Source: Pseudomonas sp. CFII64
Lineage (GTDB): Bacteria; Pseudomonadota; Gammaproteobacteria; Pseudomonadales; Pseudomonadaceae
Direction: 5' to 3'
Assembly (NCBI RefSeq): GCF_000416235.1
Contig: NZ_ATLO01000010.1
Span: forward strand, 310,001 to 374,000
Length of the DNA stretch: 64,000 bases
How positions within the stretch are numbered: position 1 is the first letter of the stretch; every line of letters begins with the position of its first letter. The notes below the pieces were generated by a model, which did not search any database, had not been told where the DNA came from, and saw only the letters and a list, made by a program, of their open reading frames with translations. The position numbers and the translations under genes are program-made. Below, piece after piece: positions 1 through 8,258 of this stretch.

Positions 1-1
1 G

Positions 2-826
2 AACATGCGGGGTCTGGGCCTGGCGATTTCCACGGTGGGCATCGCTGCCTGCACCATGCTGTTCTGCCTGGCTTCCGGGCATTTCGATTTGTCCGTGGGT
101 TCGGTACTTGCCTGCTCCGGGGTCATCGCCGGCATCGTCATGCGCGACACCGACAGCCTGTTCCTGGGGATTTCGGCCGCCTTGGCCATGGGCCTCGTCG
201 TAGGGCTGGTCAACGGCATCGTGATTGCCAAACTGCGCATCAACGCACTGATCGCAACGCTGGCGACCATGCAGATCGTCCGTGGCCTGGCCTATATCTT
301 CTCCAACGGCAAGGCCGTCGGGGTGATGAATGAAGACTTCTTCGTGTTCGGCAACGGCCAACTGTACGGCGTCCCGGTGCCGATCCTGATCACCATCGCC
401 TGCTTCGCGTTCTTTGGCTGGTTGCTCAACTACACGACGTACGGGCGCAACACCCTGGCCATCGGCGGCAATCAGGAAGCCGCGTTGCTGGCGGGCGTGC
501 ATGTGGACCGCACCAAGATCATCATCTTCGCCGTGCATGGCCTGGTCGGCGCACTGGCCGGCGTGGTCCTTGCTTCACGGATGACCTCCGGGCAACCGAT
601 GATCGGCCAGGGTTTCGAGCTGACCGTGATTTCGGCCTGCGTACTGGGCGGGGTTTCGTTGAGCGGCGGCATCGGCATGATTCGCCACGTCATTGCCGGG
701 GTGCTGATTCTGGCGATCATCGAAAACGCCATGAACCTGAAGAACATCGACACCTTCTATCAATACGTGATTCGCGGTTCGATCCTGCTGCTGGCGGTGA
801 TCATTGACCGGATGAAGCGTCGGTAA
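2..826 (+). CDS. araH: L-arabinose ABC transporter permease AraH (5' truncated by window edge)
   Basis: This is the inner-membrane permease of a sugar ABC importer of the RbsC/AraH family. The frame is open from the first bases and the visible 273+ residues are hydrophobic throughout. They match AraH closely in remembered segments such as MRGLGLAIST, LASGHFDLSVGS, NALIATLATMQIVRGLAY, TLAIGGNQEAALLAGV and ASRMTSGQP. Family members are about 320-330 residues long, so roughly the first 50 residues lie outside the window and the ATG at base 5 is internal. The binding protein AraF and ATPase AraG would be expected just upstream. The gene ends before a REP palindrome, so it is probably the last gene of its operon. 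The arabinose assignment rests on recalled sequence similarity; another pentose is possible but less likely. Confidence 0.88.
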   Translation, partial: NMRGLGLAISTVGIAACTMLFCLASGHFDLSVGSVLACSGVIAGIVMRDTDSLFLGISAALAMGLVVGLVNGIVIAKLRINALIATLATMQIVRGLAYIFSNGKAVGVMNEDFFVFGNGQLYGVPVPILITIACFAFFGWLLNYTTYGRNTLAIGGNQEAALLAGVHVDRTKIIIFAVHGLVGALAGVVLASRMTSGQPMIGQGFELTVISACVLGGVSLSGGIGMIRHVIAGVLILAIIENAMNLKNIDTFYQYVIRGSILLLAVIIDRMKRR

Positions 827-834
827 GGCTATCG

Positions 835-928
835 TGTAGGACCGGCTTCGGCCGGGAGGAAGGCATTCTCAACACAGAAACCACCTTGAATGTACCGGCC
901 TCCTCGCGGATAAATCCGCTCCTACGGA
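835..928. repeat. REP palindrome pair
   Basis: Inverted halves GTAGGACCGGCTTCGGCCGG and a CCTCGCGGATAAATCCGCTCCTAC-like half flank about 35 bases. The same design recurs at other intergenic sites in this window, which is typical of Pseudomonas REP/BIME elements. It may stabilise or end the araH transcript. Confidence 0.65.
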
Positions 929-1100
929 CCGCTGATTCGCGACGAAGCAGGAACGTGTTGTGTCAGGCAGACCGCTATCGCGGCCTCGCGCCGCTCGTAA
1001 ACTCCCACATCTAGTCGCGTGATCTAATGCGATTTTTGGGAGGCCCCAAAAACATGAAATCTCCTACGGAAATTAAAAGATTGGCGAGCCCGCTGTAACT

Positions 1101-1121
1101 AATTAGAATGATTCTCATTTT
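1101..1121 (+). promoter_or_regulatory. Fur box upstream of fecI-like gene
   Basis: The sequence reads AATTAGAATGATTCTCATTT, with the core GAATGATTCTC matching the Fur palindrome GAGAATGATTCTC at all but the outermost bases. An ATG inside this box (1108) is in frame with the sigma gene. A start inside the operator is unlikely, so the later ATGs (1132 or 1153) are preferred. Confidence 0.75.
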
Positions 1122-1152
1122 AATTGGCGACATGCGCAGTGGGCCGTTCAGC

Positions 1153-1668
1153 ATGAGGCAAGCAGCAGGGCCGTCAGAGGCCACTCTGGAAAATTTCTAC
1201 CGTGAGCACCGCAGCTGGCTGGAAAACTGGCTGCGGGCGCGACTGGGCAATGCGTGGGATGCCGCTGACCTGAGCCAGGATACGTTTGTCCGGGTTCTGG
1301 CCAGCCAGCACAGCGAACCGCTGACCCAACTGCGTGAACCCCGCGCGTATCTGCTGACGGTCGGCAAGCGCTTGCTGGTCAATCACTATCAGCGTCGCAG
1401 CCTTGAACAGGCTTATCTTCAGGCTTTGGCGACCTTGCCCGAAACCGTCATTCCGTCCCCCGAACAACGCTGGGTTCTGCTGGAAACCCTGCAAGCCCTG
1501 GATGAATTGCTCGACGCGTTGCCTCAGGCGGTGCGCCGGGCGTTTCTATGGGCGCAACTGGAAGGCTTGGGCTACGCGCAGATTGCGCAGCGGCTGAACG
1601 TGTCCGAACGCACCGTAAAACGTTACATGGCCCAGGCTTACACCCATTGCCTGATGGCCGAGCTGTGA
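1153..1668 (+). CDS. FecI-like ECF sigma factor (iron-starvation type)
   Basis: This 171-residue ECF sigma factor is expected to direct RNA polymerase to the promoter of its TonB receptor when the receptor binds its iron chelate. Region 2 is seen in NFYREHRSWLENWLRARLG...DAADLSQDTFVRVLAS. Region 4 is near the C terminus (ALPQAVRRAFLWAQLEGLGYAQIAQRLNVSERTVKRYMAQA). The chosen ATG gives about 13 residues before the first helix, as in E. coli FecI, and has GTGGG nine bases upstream; ATG 1132 is also possible. The stop overlaps the GTG of the fecR-like gene, so the two are translationally coupled. A Fur box precedes the gene, consistent with iron repression. Confidence 0.9.
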   Translation: MRQAAGPSEATLENFYREHRSWLENWLRARLGNAWDAADLSQDTFVRVLASQHSEPLTQLREPRAYLLTVGKRLLVNHYQRRSLEQAYLQALATLPETVIPSPEQRWVLLETLQALDELLDALPQAVRRAFLWAQLEGLGYAQIAQRLNVSERTVKRYMAQAYTHCLMAEL

Positions 1669-2609
1669 GCAGTCTCGCGCCGTCGCGCCGGGTGGCCGAA
1701 GATGCCGCGTACTGGCTGGTGCTGCTGGAATCCGGCGCTGCCAGCGACGAAGACCGCGCGCAACTGCAACGCTGGCGCGAGCAGTGCCCCAGTCACGAAC
1801 AGACCTGGCAAAAAGCCCAGGGGCTGCGCGGCAGATTTTCCGCACTGCCCGGCGAACTGGCACTGGCCAGCCTCGACCGCCCGACGCTTGGCCGCCGCAC
1901 CGTCCTCAAGCGAACCTTGATCGTCGCCGCGCTGCTGCCTGGCGGCTGGCTGCTCAGCCAGCACGCCCCGGTGGCGGCATGGCGCGCTGATTTGCGCACG
2001 GTGGCCGGCGAGCGCAAGGAGTTGCGTCTGCCCGATGGCAGTCTGTTGCAACTGGATGCCGCCAGCGCGGTGAATATCGACGTTGCCACCCGCAGCCTCG
2101 CCCTGATCGAAGGCGAGCTGGCCTTGAATATGGCGGCGAACACGGCTGCCATCGCCATCGAAACCCCGGCAGGACGCATTCTGGCCAACGACGCCGAGCT
2201 TTGTGTGCGTCTGGACGGGCAGGGCTGTCGGGTTTCAGTCTGGCGCGGCAGTGTCGATCTGTTCCCGCAAAACGGCTTGAGCGCCCGCTTGCACGGCGGC
2301 CAGCAAACCACCATGAACGCCTCCTCCGTGGCGCCGTTGCACAGCTTCGACACCCGACAGCCAGGCTGGCGCGAAGGTGTGCTCAGCGTCGAAAACCAGC
2401 CCCTTGGGCTGTTCCTTGCCGAACTGAGCCGGTATCGGCCCGGTGTCCTGCGTTGGGAACCGGCGCTGGATGCCTTGAAAGTCACCGGCACCTTCCGCCT
2501 CGACGATACCGACAAGATCCTGTTGCTGCTGGCCGCCAGCCTGCCGGTGCAGGTGCAGACGCGCACCCGCTATTGGGTCACGCTGACGCCGCGCAAAATT
2601 TCTGCCTGA
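1665..2609 (+). CDS. FecR-family anti-sigma/signal transducer
   Basis: This 314-residue inner-membrane regulator relays the receptor signal to the sigma factor. It starts at a GTG overlapping the sigma stop (GTGA), because upstream in-frame codons lie inside the sigma gene. The N-terminal cytoplasmic part (VAEDAAYWLVLLESGAASDEDRAQLQRWREQCPSHEQTW) is the FecR_N/DUF4880 sigma-binding region. A hydrophobic stretch follows near residues 85-100 (TLIVAALLPGGWLLSQHA). The periplasmic FecR domain has the typical RTVAGERKELRLPDGSLLQLDAAS motif, then a C-terminal secretin/TonB short-N-like region (VTGTFRLDDTDKILLLLAASL). It is the middle gene of a sigma-FecR-receptor cassette. Confidence 0.92.
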   Translation: MSSLAPSRRVAEDAAYWLVLLESGAASDEDRAQLQRWREQCPSHEQTWQKAQGLRGRFSALPGELALASLDRPTLGRRTVLKRTLIVAALLPGGWLLSQHAPVAAWRADLRTVAGERKELRLPDGSLLQLDAASAVNIDVATRSLALIEGELALNMAANTAAIAIETPAGRILANDAELCVRLDGQGCRVSVWRGSVDLFPQNGLSARLHGGQQTTMNASSVAPLHSFDTRQPGWREGVLSVENQPLGLFLAELSRYRPGVLRWEPALDALKVTGTFRLDDTDKILLLLAASLPVQVQTRTRYWVTLTPRKISA

Positions 2610-2675
2610 GCCGTGTCCCTTTTTTTGACCTCGCCTGTCATTGCTCTCAAGTGAACGAAATAAGAGAGTGTCCCG

Positions 2676-5111
2676 ATGCCCGCAGTTTTTCTTCGACGTC
2701 TGCGCCTGACCCATCTGGGCATGCGTCCCTTGCTTCAAATGAGTTGCCACGCCAGCGTTCTGGTCGGGCTGGGTGCGGGTTCGGTGCTGGTCGCGCCGGC
2801 ATGGGCCGAAGAGGGCGCCAGGCACAATTATCAGATCCCCGCCGGAAGCCTGAGCGCGGCATTGAACCGTTTTGCTGCGCAGGCCGGCGTCAGTCTTTCG
2901 GTTGATCCAGCCTTGGTCGCCGGTCGCAATACCGCCGGGCTGACGGGCGACTATGCGCCCCAGGAAGGTTTTGCCCGCCTGCTGCAAGGCACTGGCCTGC
3001 AATTGCAGCCGGTCGCCGATCAGTCCTACACCTTGATTGCAGCACCAACCAGCGAAAACGGCTCGATGCTGCTGCCGCAAACCTCCATTGACGGCAGCCG
3101 CTTTGATCAGCAGGGCGATGTGTACTCCGGTGGGCAAGTTACGCGGCGCGGCAATCAAGGCATGCTCGGCGATCATGACTTCATGGAAACGCCGTTCAAC
3201 CTGACGTCCTACACCAGCACCACGGTAAAAAACCAGCAGGCGCGCACCTTGGGTGACGTGGTGGCCAACGATCCTTCGGTGCGTACCACCAACCCGGCCG
3301 GTGGTCGTTTTGAGCAGTTCTCCATTCGTGGCTTGAGCCTGTACAACAGCGACGTGTCGTTCGGCGGCCTGTATGGCGTGCTGCCGACGTATTCCATCGA
3401 CATGGAGATGGTCGAACGCATTGATATCCTCAAAGGCCCCGGCGCATTGCTGGGCGGCATCGCACCCCGGGGCAGCGTGGGTGGCGGGATCAATATCGAG
3501 CCCAAACGCGCCGGCAAGGACCCGCTGACCGAATTCACCGGCAGCTATGCCTCAGCCGGCCAGTTCGGCGGCAGCATGGACATTGGCCGACGTTTTGGCG
3601 ATGAACAGGAATACGGCGTGCGCTTCAATGGCGTGCGCCAGTCCGGTGATACCGAGTGGGACCATCAATCGGTGGAGCGCGAAGCGGCGGTGATCGGTCT
3701 GGATTTCAAGAAGGAGCGGGTGCGTCTGTCGCTGGACTTCGGCCGCTCCGAGCGCCACGGCGATGCGCCCATCGAACGCGTGGAAGTCGCCGCCGGGATA
3801 AAAATGCCCAAGGCCGAGGACATCCATCACAACTTCGCCCAACCCTGGACCTACGCGGATTCCAAGGACACCTTCGGCGCGGTGCGCGGCGAGTACGACG
3901 TCAGCGATTCATTGATGGTTTACGCGGCAGCCGGTGCGCGCAGTGGCGAGTACGACTTCCTGCGTCACGCGGTACAGGTCACCAACAGCAACGGCAATTT
4001 CAACATGACACCCCGGTCGTTTCAGCGCGATGAAGAGGTCAAGACCTTTACCGTTGGCGCGCGCAGCTGGTTCAACACCGGTCCGGTCGGGCATACGATC
4101 AACCTGAGTCTGAACCGCTTCGACATGGAGTTCGACAACAGCGGCGAGCGTTACCTGACCCGCGTCAGCAACCTCTACAATCCGGTGTTGCAGCCGTATC
4201 CCGGCGTGCCGAATCGCTTCGATACCTCGACCCAAACTGAAGATGTGTTCTCCAGTGCGGCGCTGGCCGATACCTTGAGCTTCTTTGATGATCGAGTGCT
4301 GTTGACCCTCGGCGCGCGGCTGCAACGGGTCGAAGTGGACGCCTATGCCAATGGCGTGCTCGGTCAGCAATATGATGAACAAGCCACGTCGCCAGCGGCG
4401 GGCCTGGTCATCAAGGCCACGGACAATATTTCCCTGTACGCCAACTACATCGAAGGTCTGAGCCAGGGCGAAACTGCGCCGACCACCGCGACCAACCGTG
4501 ACGAAGTGTTTGCGCCGTACAAATCGAAACAGACCGAAGTCGGCGTCAAACTCGACATGGGCGGCTTCGCCACCACCTTGAGCGTGTTCCGCATCGAACA
4601 ACCGAGCTACATCACCGACGCCAGCGGTAACTTCAAGCCTGATGGCGAACTGCGCAATCAAGGTGTCGAGCTGAACCTGTTTGGCGAATTGGCCAGCGAT
4701 GTACGCCTGCTGGGCGGGGTGATGGTGCTCGACAGCGAGCAGACCAAAACCGCGCTGGGCCAATACGACGGCAAGCGTGGCACCGGTTCGCCGATCCTCA
4801 ATGCCAACCTGGGACTGGAATACGACATCAATCGTCTGCCGGGGCTGACCTTGACGGCGCGGGCCATTCACACCGGTTCGCAGTACCTGGATCAAGCCAA
4901 CGAGCAGAAAATCGATGCCTGGCAGCGCTACGATCTGGGCGGGCGTTACGCCTTCAAACTGGGCAGCAATCCGATCACCTTGCGGGCAGCTGTGGAGAAC
5001 GTGCTCGACAAGACCTATTGGGCTTCCGCAGCGACTTCATCAGACGCAGCCGCCGGCTTGACCCTGTCAACGCCGCGAACCTGGCTGGTCTCGGCGACAG
5101 TGGGTTTCTAA
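2676..5111 (+). CDS. TonB-dependent siderophore receptor with STN signalling domain
   Basis: This 811-residue outer-membrane receptor is expected to import a ferric siderophore and signal through the FecR/FecI pair just upstream. An N-terminal signal peptide ends near residue 44 (APAWA). The STN domain follows (YQIPAGSLSAALNRFAAQAGVSLSVDPALVAG...GLTGDYAPQEGFARLLQGTGL). The plug has LGDVVANDPSVR, FSIRGLSL, MEMVERIDILKGPGALLGG and GGGINIEPKRA, hallmarks of the TonB siderophore receptor family. The barrel ends with the C-terminal aromatic residue required for outer-membrane insertion (SATVGF). The ligand cannot be read from sequence; a xenosiderophore is a reasonable guess. The start has GAGAG upstream. 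Confidence 0.93.
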   Translation: MPAVFLRRLRLTHLGMRPLLQMSCHASVLVGLGAGSVLVAPAWAEEGARHNYQIPAGSLSAALNRFAAQAGVSLSVDPALVAGRNTAGLTGDYAPQEGFARLLQGTGLQLQPVADQSYTLIAAPTSENGSMLLPQTSIDGSRFDQQGDVYSGGQVTRRGNQGMLGDHDFMETPFNLTSYTSTTVKNQQARTLGDVVANDPSVRTTNPAGGRFEQFSIRGLSLYNSDVSFGGLYGVLPTYSIDMEMVERIDILKGPGALLGGIAPRGSVGGGINIEPKRAGKDPLTEFTGSYASAGQFGGSMDIGRRFGDEQEYGVRFNGVRQSGDTEWDHQSVEREAAVIGLDFKKERVRLSLDFGRSERHGDAPIERVEVAAGIKMPKAEDIHHNFAQPWTYADSKDTFGAVRGEYDVSDSLMVYAAAGARSGEYDFLRHAVQVTNSNGNFNMTPRSFQRDEEVKTFTVGARSWFNTGPVGHTINLSLNRFDMEFDNSGERYLTRVSNLYNPVLQPYPGVPNRFDTSTQTEDVFSSAALADTLSFFDDRVLLTLGARLQRVEVDAYANGVLGQQYDEQATSPAAGLVIKATDNISLYANYIEGLSQGETAPTTATNRDEVFAPYKSKQTEVGVKLDMGGFATTLSVFRIEQPSYITDASGNFKPDGELRNQGVELNLFGELASDVRLLGGVMVLDSEQTKTALGQYDGKRGTGSPILNANLGLEYDINRLPGLTLTARAIHTGSQYLDQANEQKIDAWQRYDLGGRYAFKLGSNPITLRAAVENVLDKTYWASAATSSDAAAGLTLSTPRTWLVSATVGF

Positions 5112-5117
5112 TCCGGG

Positions 5118-6134
5118 TTACGGCCGGCAAAGACTGCTGGCCCGCACCTTCAGCAGCGCCGGGAAACGATGGGATTGCACCGGTTCGCCGGCAATGCGCT
5201 TGAGCAGAGTTTCCACCGCATGCACGCCCTGGGCGTGCATGCTGGTGCTGATGCTGGTCAATTGCAGGTGCGCGGCCAGGGGGGTGTCGTTGTAGCCAAC
5301 CACAGCAATATCGCGGCCGACCACCAGCCCGCGATTGCGCAGGGCGCCGAACAGGCCGATAGCCAGGAAGTCATTGACGGCGAAAATCGCCGTGGGCGGC
5401 TGCGGGTGAGCCAACAGGATTTCGCCGGTATTAAAGCCGGTCTGGGTATCGAAGTGACCGGGAATAATCCGCTCGGCGTCGATTTCGATACCTTGGCGCC
5501 GATAATACTCGACGAAACTGGCGGTGCGTTCCCTCGCGTTGCTGCTGTGGGGTTCACCGGCAATCACCGCCACACGCGTGTGACCCTGAGCGAATAAATG
5601 TTCGGCAACCAGCCAACCGCCCATCTCGTCGTCCGAGGTGATGGAGCAGTGTTGGCCACGGCGTCGGCTGACCAGTACGAACGGCACCTGGCGTTCTTCC
5701 AGCTCCTCAAGAAATCCCGCCTCATTCGTGCAGTGCACGTCACTGATGATCAGCCCGGCAACGTTGCGCGCCAATGCGCGCTCGGCCCGTTCGCGCTGAC
5801 GTTCCGGCAGGTCCAGGGTGTTGGCGACGAATGACGTATAGCCCATGGCGCTGGCGGCTTCGTCGATGCCTTCATAGACCGTTGCCAACACAATGTCGGA
5901 TAGCCTGGGCACCAGCACGCCTATCTCACGGCTACTCCGGGTTTTAAGAGACCGGGCATGGGTGTTGGGCTGGTAATCCAGGCTGGCCGCCAGCGCACGA
6001 ATACGTTCGATGGTGTCTTTGGAGGCCGCGCGACCGGCGTGATCCAGCGTGCCGTTCAAGACACGCGAAACCGTTGATACATGGATATTGAGTTGCTGGG
6101 CGATACCGCGAAGCGTGGCCGGACGTCTGTTCAT
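5118..6134 (-). CDS. LacI-family transcriptional regulator
   Basis: This 338-residue repressor begins at the ATG at 6134, giving the canonical N-terminal helix-turn-helix (TLRGIAQQLNIHVSTVSRVLNG) and hinge (YQPNTHARSLKTRSSREIGVLVP). The ORF extends further upstream but that part is not protein-like. The rest is the periplasmic-binding-protein-like ligand domain (AVNDFLAIGLFGALRNRGLVVGRDIAVVGYNDTPLAAH). It is divergent from the peptide-type ABC operon at 6460-14667. A perfect 18-bp palindrome with a central CG lies between them, so this protein probably controls that operon. The inducer is unknown; it is likely the imported amide or its hydrolysis product. Confidence 0.9.
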   Translation of the reverse strand: MNRRPATLRGIAQQLNIHVSTVSRVLNGTLDHAGRAASKDTIERIRALAASLDYQPNTHARSLKTRSSREIGVLVPRLSDIVLATVYEGIDEAASAMGYTSFVANTLDLPERQRERAERALARNVAGLIISDVHCTNEAGFLEELEERQVPFVLVSRRRGQHCSITSDDEMGGWLVAEHLFAQGHTRVAVIAGEPHSSNARERTASFVEYYRRQGIEIDAERIIPGHFDTQTGFNTGEILLAHPQPPTAIFAVNDFLAIGLFGALRNRGLVVGRDIAVVGYNDTPLAAHLQLTSISTSMHAQGVHAVETLLKRIAGEPVQSHRFPALLKVRASSLCRP

Positions 6135-6459
6135 GGGGTACGCCTGAAAGTGCAGGTGAGCAGGGCGCCATGCTCGCATCAAGTCGGGTCGCTGCACAGA
6201 CTCAGCCGATCCAGGATCAGCATGCGAGCCGTTGCGCCACGATGGAGCGTTGCGTACCAAAAGATTGCACGAACCACCGCGCAACACTACCCAAACGTTT
6301 GGGTAAAAATTCCACAGTGTTTATTGTTTGCCATAGGTTATTGAAAAATATGAAATTTCACGATCTTTGAACGCGCTGCGAAGCGGGTGACTAAAAAGTT
6401 GGTATGAGCATTGCGTTGAGCCTGTCAGCTCTCCTTACCTGACTGATGGGAAACTCGCC
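6135..6459. other. Divergent control region between lacI-type gene and ABC operon
   Basis: This 325-base non-coding region holds the 18-bp palindrome at 6288-6305. It becomes AT-rich towards the transporter gene (6305-6365), as expected for a promoter, but I cannot name a clear -35/-10 pair. Confidence 0.6.
6288..6305. promoter_or_regulatory. LacI-type operator, perfect 18-bp palindrome
   Basis: TACCCAAACGTTTGGGTA is a perfect inverted repeat centred on CG, the usual architecture of LacI/GalR-family operators. It lies about 155 bases from each divergent gene start. Binding of the adjacent LacI-type protein is inferred from position and symmetry. Confidence 0.8.
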
Positions 6460-8133
6460 ATGACGCATGCTTCAGAAACCCGCGCACGTAGTTTTACCCG
6501 GCTGGCCCTGGCCTGTTCGATTGCCGTTGGTGCTTTGTCGCCACTGGCCGCCATGGCCGAAAGCACTTTGCGCATCGCCATGACTGCAGCGGACATTCCG
6601 CTGACGCACGGTCAGCCAGATCAAGGGTATGAGGGTAACCGCTTCACCGGGATCACCATGTTCGATTCCCTGGTCGAGTGGGACCTGTCGCAAGGTGAGA
6701 AGCCCAGCACATTGATTCCAGGGCTGGCCACTGAATGGGCGGTCAAGCCGGACGATCACACCAAGTGGATCTTCAAGCTGCGTCCTGGCGTCAAGTTCCA
6801 TGATGGCTCGGCGTTCAACGCCGATTCCGTGGTGTGGAACGTCAATAAAGTCCTCGACAAACAGGCCCCGCAATATGCGCCGGGCCAGATCGGCATGACC
6901 GTGTCGCGCATGCCGACCCTGCGCAGCGCGCAGAAAATCGATGACCTGACCGTCGAACTGACCACCAGCGAACCCGATGCGGTCCTGCCGTACAACCTGA
7001 CCAACCTGTTCATGGCCTCACCGACGGCCTGGCAGAAAGATTTCGCCGCCGTTCCGGCGGCCACTACCGATCCGGCGGAGCGCTCGAAGCTGGCCTGGAC
7101 GGCATTCGCCAGCCATTCCGTGGGTACCGGACCGTTCAAGATGGACCGCATGGTGCCGCGCCAGGAACTGGTGCTGGACAAGAATCCCGGCTATTGGGAT
7201 CCCAAGCGCATCCCCAAGGTCGACCATGTGGTGCTGATTCCACTGCCTGAAGCCAATGCGCGGACCGCCGCGCTGTTGTCCGGCCAGGTGGACTGGATCG
7301 AAGCGCCCGCGCCGGATGCCATCGAGCAGATCAAGAGCAAGAAATTCAAGATCTACGCCAACGGCCAGCCGCACTTATGGCCATGGCAGTTCTCGTTCGC
7401 GCCGGGTTCGCCGTGGCTCGACAAACGCGTGCGTCAGGCGGCGAACCTGTGTCTGGATCGCAGCGAACTGAAAGCCTATCTGGGCGGTTTCATGCAGGAA
7501 GCCACGGGCATCTACGAGAAGGATTCGCCTTGGTACGGCAATCCGGATTTCAAGATCAAATATGACCAGGCCGCTGCGCAAAAACTCATGGCCGATGCGG
7601 GTTTCAGCAAGGATCACCCGGTCAAGGTGAAAGTCCTGACGTCGGCCTCCGGCTCGGGGCAGATGCAGCCGTTGCCGATGAACGAATACATCCAGCAGAG
7701 CCTCAAGGGCTGCTATTTCGACGTGGACATTGCCGTCACCGAATGGAACACCCTGTTCAGCGGCTGGCGTCTGGGTGCCAAAGACCCCGCAGCCCAGGGC
7801 GCCAACGCGATCAACGTCAGCGCGGCGGTCATGGACCCGTACTTCGGCATGGTGCGTTTCTCCAGTGAAAAAGCGTTCCCGCCGGTTTCCAACAACTGGG
7901 GTTTCTTTGCCTCGCCACACGTCGAGAAGTTGATCACCACGGTGCGCAATTCCTTCGATCCGAAGGCGCTGGACGAAGCGTCCGGCAAGCTGCATGCGGC
8001 GATTGTCGATGAAGTGCCGTTCCTGTTTGTCGCCCACGACGTGGGTCCACGGGCCATTTCGCCGAAAGTCACCGGCGTGGTCCAGCCGCAAAGCTGGTTC
8101 ATCGACTTGTCGCTGGTCTCCAAGCAGGACTGA
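6460..8133 (+). CDS. Dipeptide/oligopeptide-type ABC transporter substrate-binding protein (SBP family 5)
   Basis: This 557-residue periplasmic binding protein delivers substrate to the permeases encoded just downstream. A Sec signal peptide ends near residue 33 (LAAMAES). The mature part has the family-5 layout: TLRIAMTAADIPLTHG, NRFTGITMFDSLVEWD, WIFKLRPGVKFHDGSAFNADSVVWN, GTGPFKMDRMVPRQELVLDKNPGYWD and VRQAANLCLDRSEL. It is first in an operon with two permeases, two ATPases, an amidase and a carbamoylase, so its ligand is probably an amide or N-carbamoyl compound rather than an ordinary dipeptide. A strong hairpin separates it from the permease genes, which may keep its mRNA level higher than that of the rest of the operon. 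Confidence 0.92.
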   Translation: MTHASETRARSFTRLALACSIAVGALSPLAAMAESTLRIAMTAADIPLTHGQPDQGYEGNRFTGITMFDSLVEWDLSQGEKPSTLIPGLATEWAVKPDDHTKWIFKLRPGVKFHDGSAFNADSVVWNVNKVLDKQAPQYAPGQIGMTVSRMPTLRSAQKIDDLTVELTTSEPDAVLPYNLTNLFMASPTAWQKDFAAVPAATTDPAERSKLAWTAFASHSVGTGPFKMDRMVPRQELVLDKNPGYWDPKRIPKVDHVVLIPLPEANARTAALLSGQVDWIEAPAPDAIEQIKSKKFKIYANGQPHLWPWQFSFAPGSPWLDKRVRQAANLCLDRSELKAYLGGFMQEATGIYEKDSPWYGNPDFKIKYDQAAAQKLMADAGFSKDHPVKVKVLTSASGSGQMQPLPMNEYIQQSLKGCYFDVDIAVTEWNTLFSGWRLGAKDPAAQGANAINVSAAVMDPYFGMVRFSSEKAFPPVSNNWGFFASPHVEKLITTVRNSFDPKALDEASGKLHAAIVDEVPFLFVAHDVGPRAISPKVTGVVQPQSWFIDLSLVSKQD

Positions 8134-8155
8134 GACGCGCCGCAACACCCAATCA

Positions 8156-8206
8156 GCAGGACCGGCTTTAGCCGGGAGGGCGTCTCCCGACTAAAGCCGG
8201 TCCTGC
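8156..8206. repeat. Long REP hairpin between binding-protein and permease genes
   Basis: Two 23-base arms (GCAGGACCGGCTTTAGCCGG and its complement, with one mismatch over the arm) enclose a five-base loop. The hairpin lies inside the operon, directly after the binding-protein stop, a position where REP hairpins in other ABC operons protect the upstream message. Confidence 0.85.
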
Positions 8207-8258
8207 GGAGTACGCGCGGTTGACGGCGTTTGCGTGATTGATCCAAGTGAGGAAACCT

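Larger units (their letters stand above)
827..1152. other. Intergenic region with REP element and Fur-controlled promoter
   Basis: This non-coding gap separates araH from the FecI-like sigma gene. It holds a REP-type inverted pair (835-928) and a Fur-box-like sequence (1101-1121) close to the sigma start. I see no additional reading frame in it. Confidence 0.7.

Noticed and set aside
1108-1152. ATG at 1108 as the start of the FecI-like gene
   Set aside because: It lies inside the Fur box, and would make the N terminus longer than in FecI relatives.
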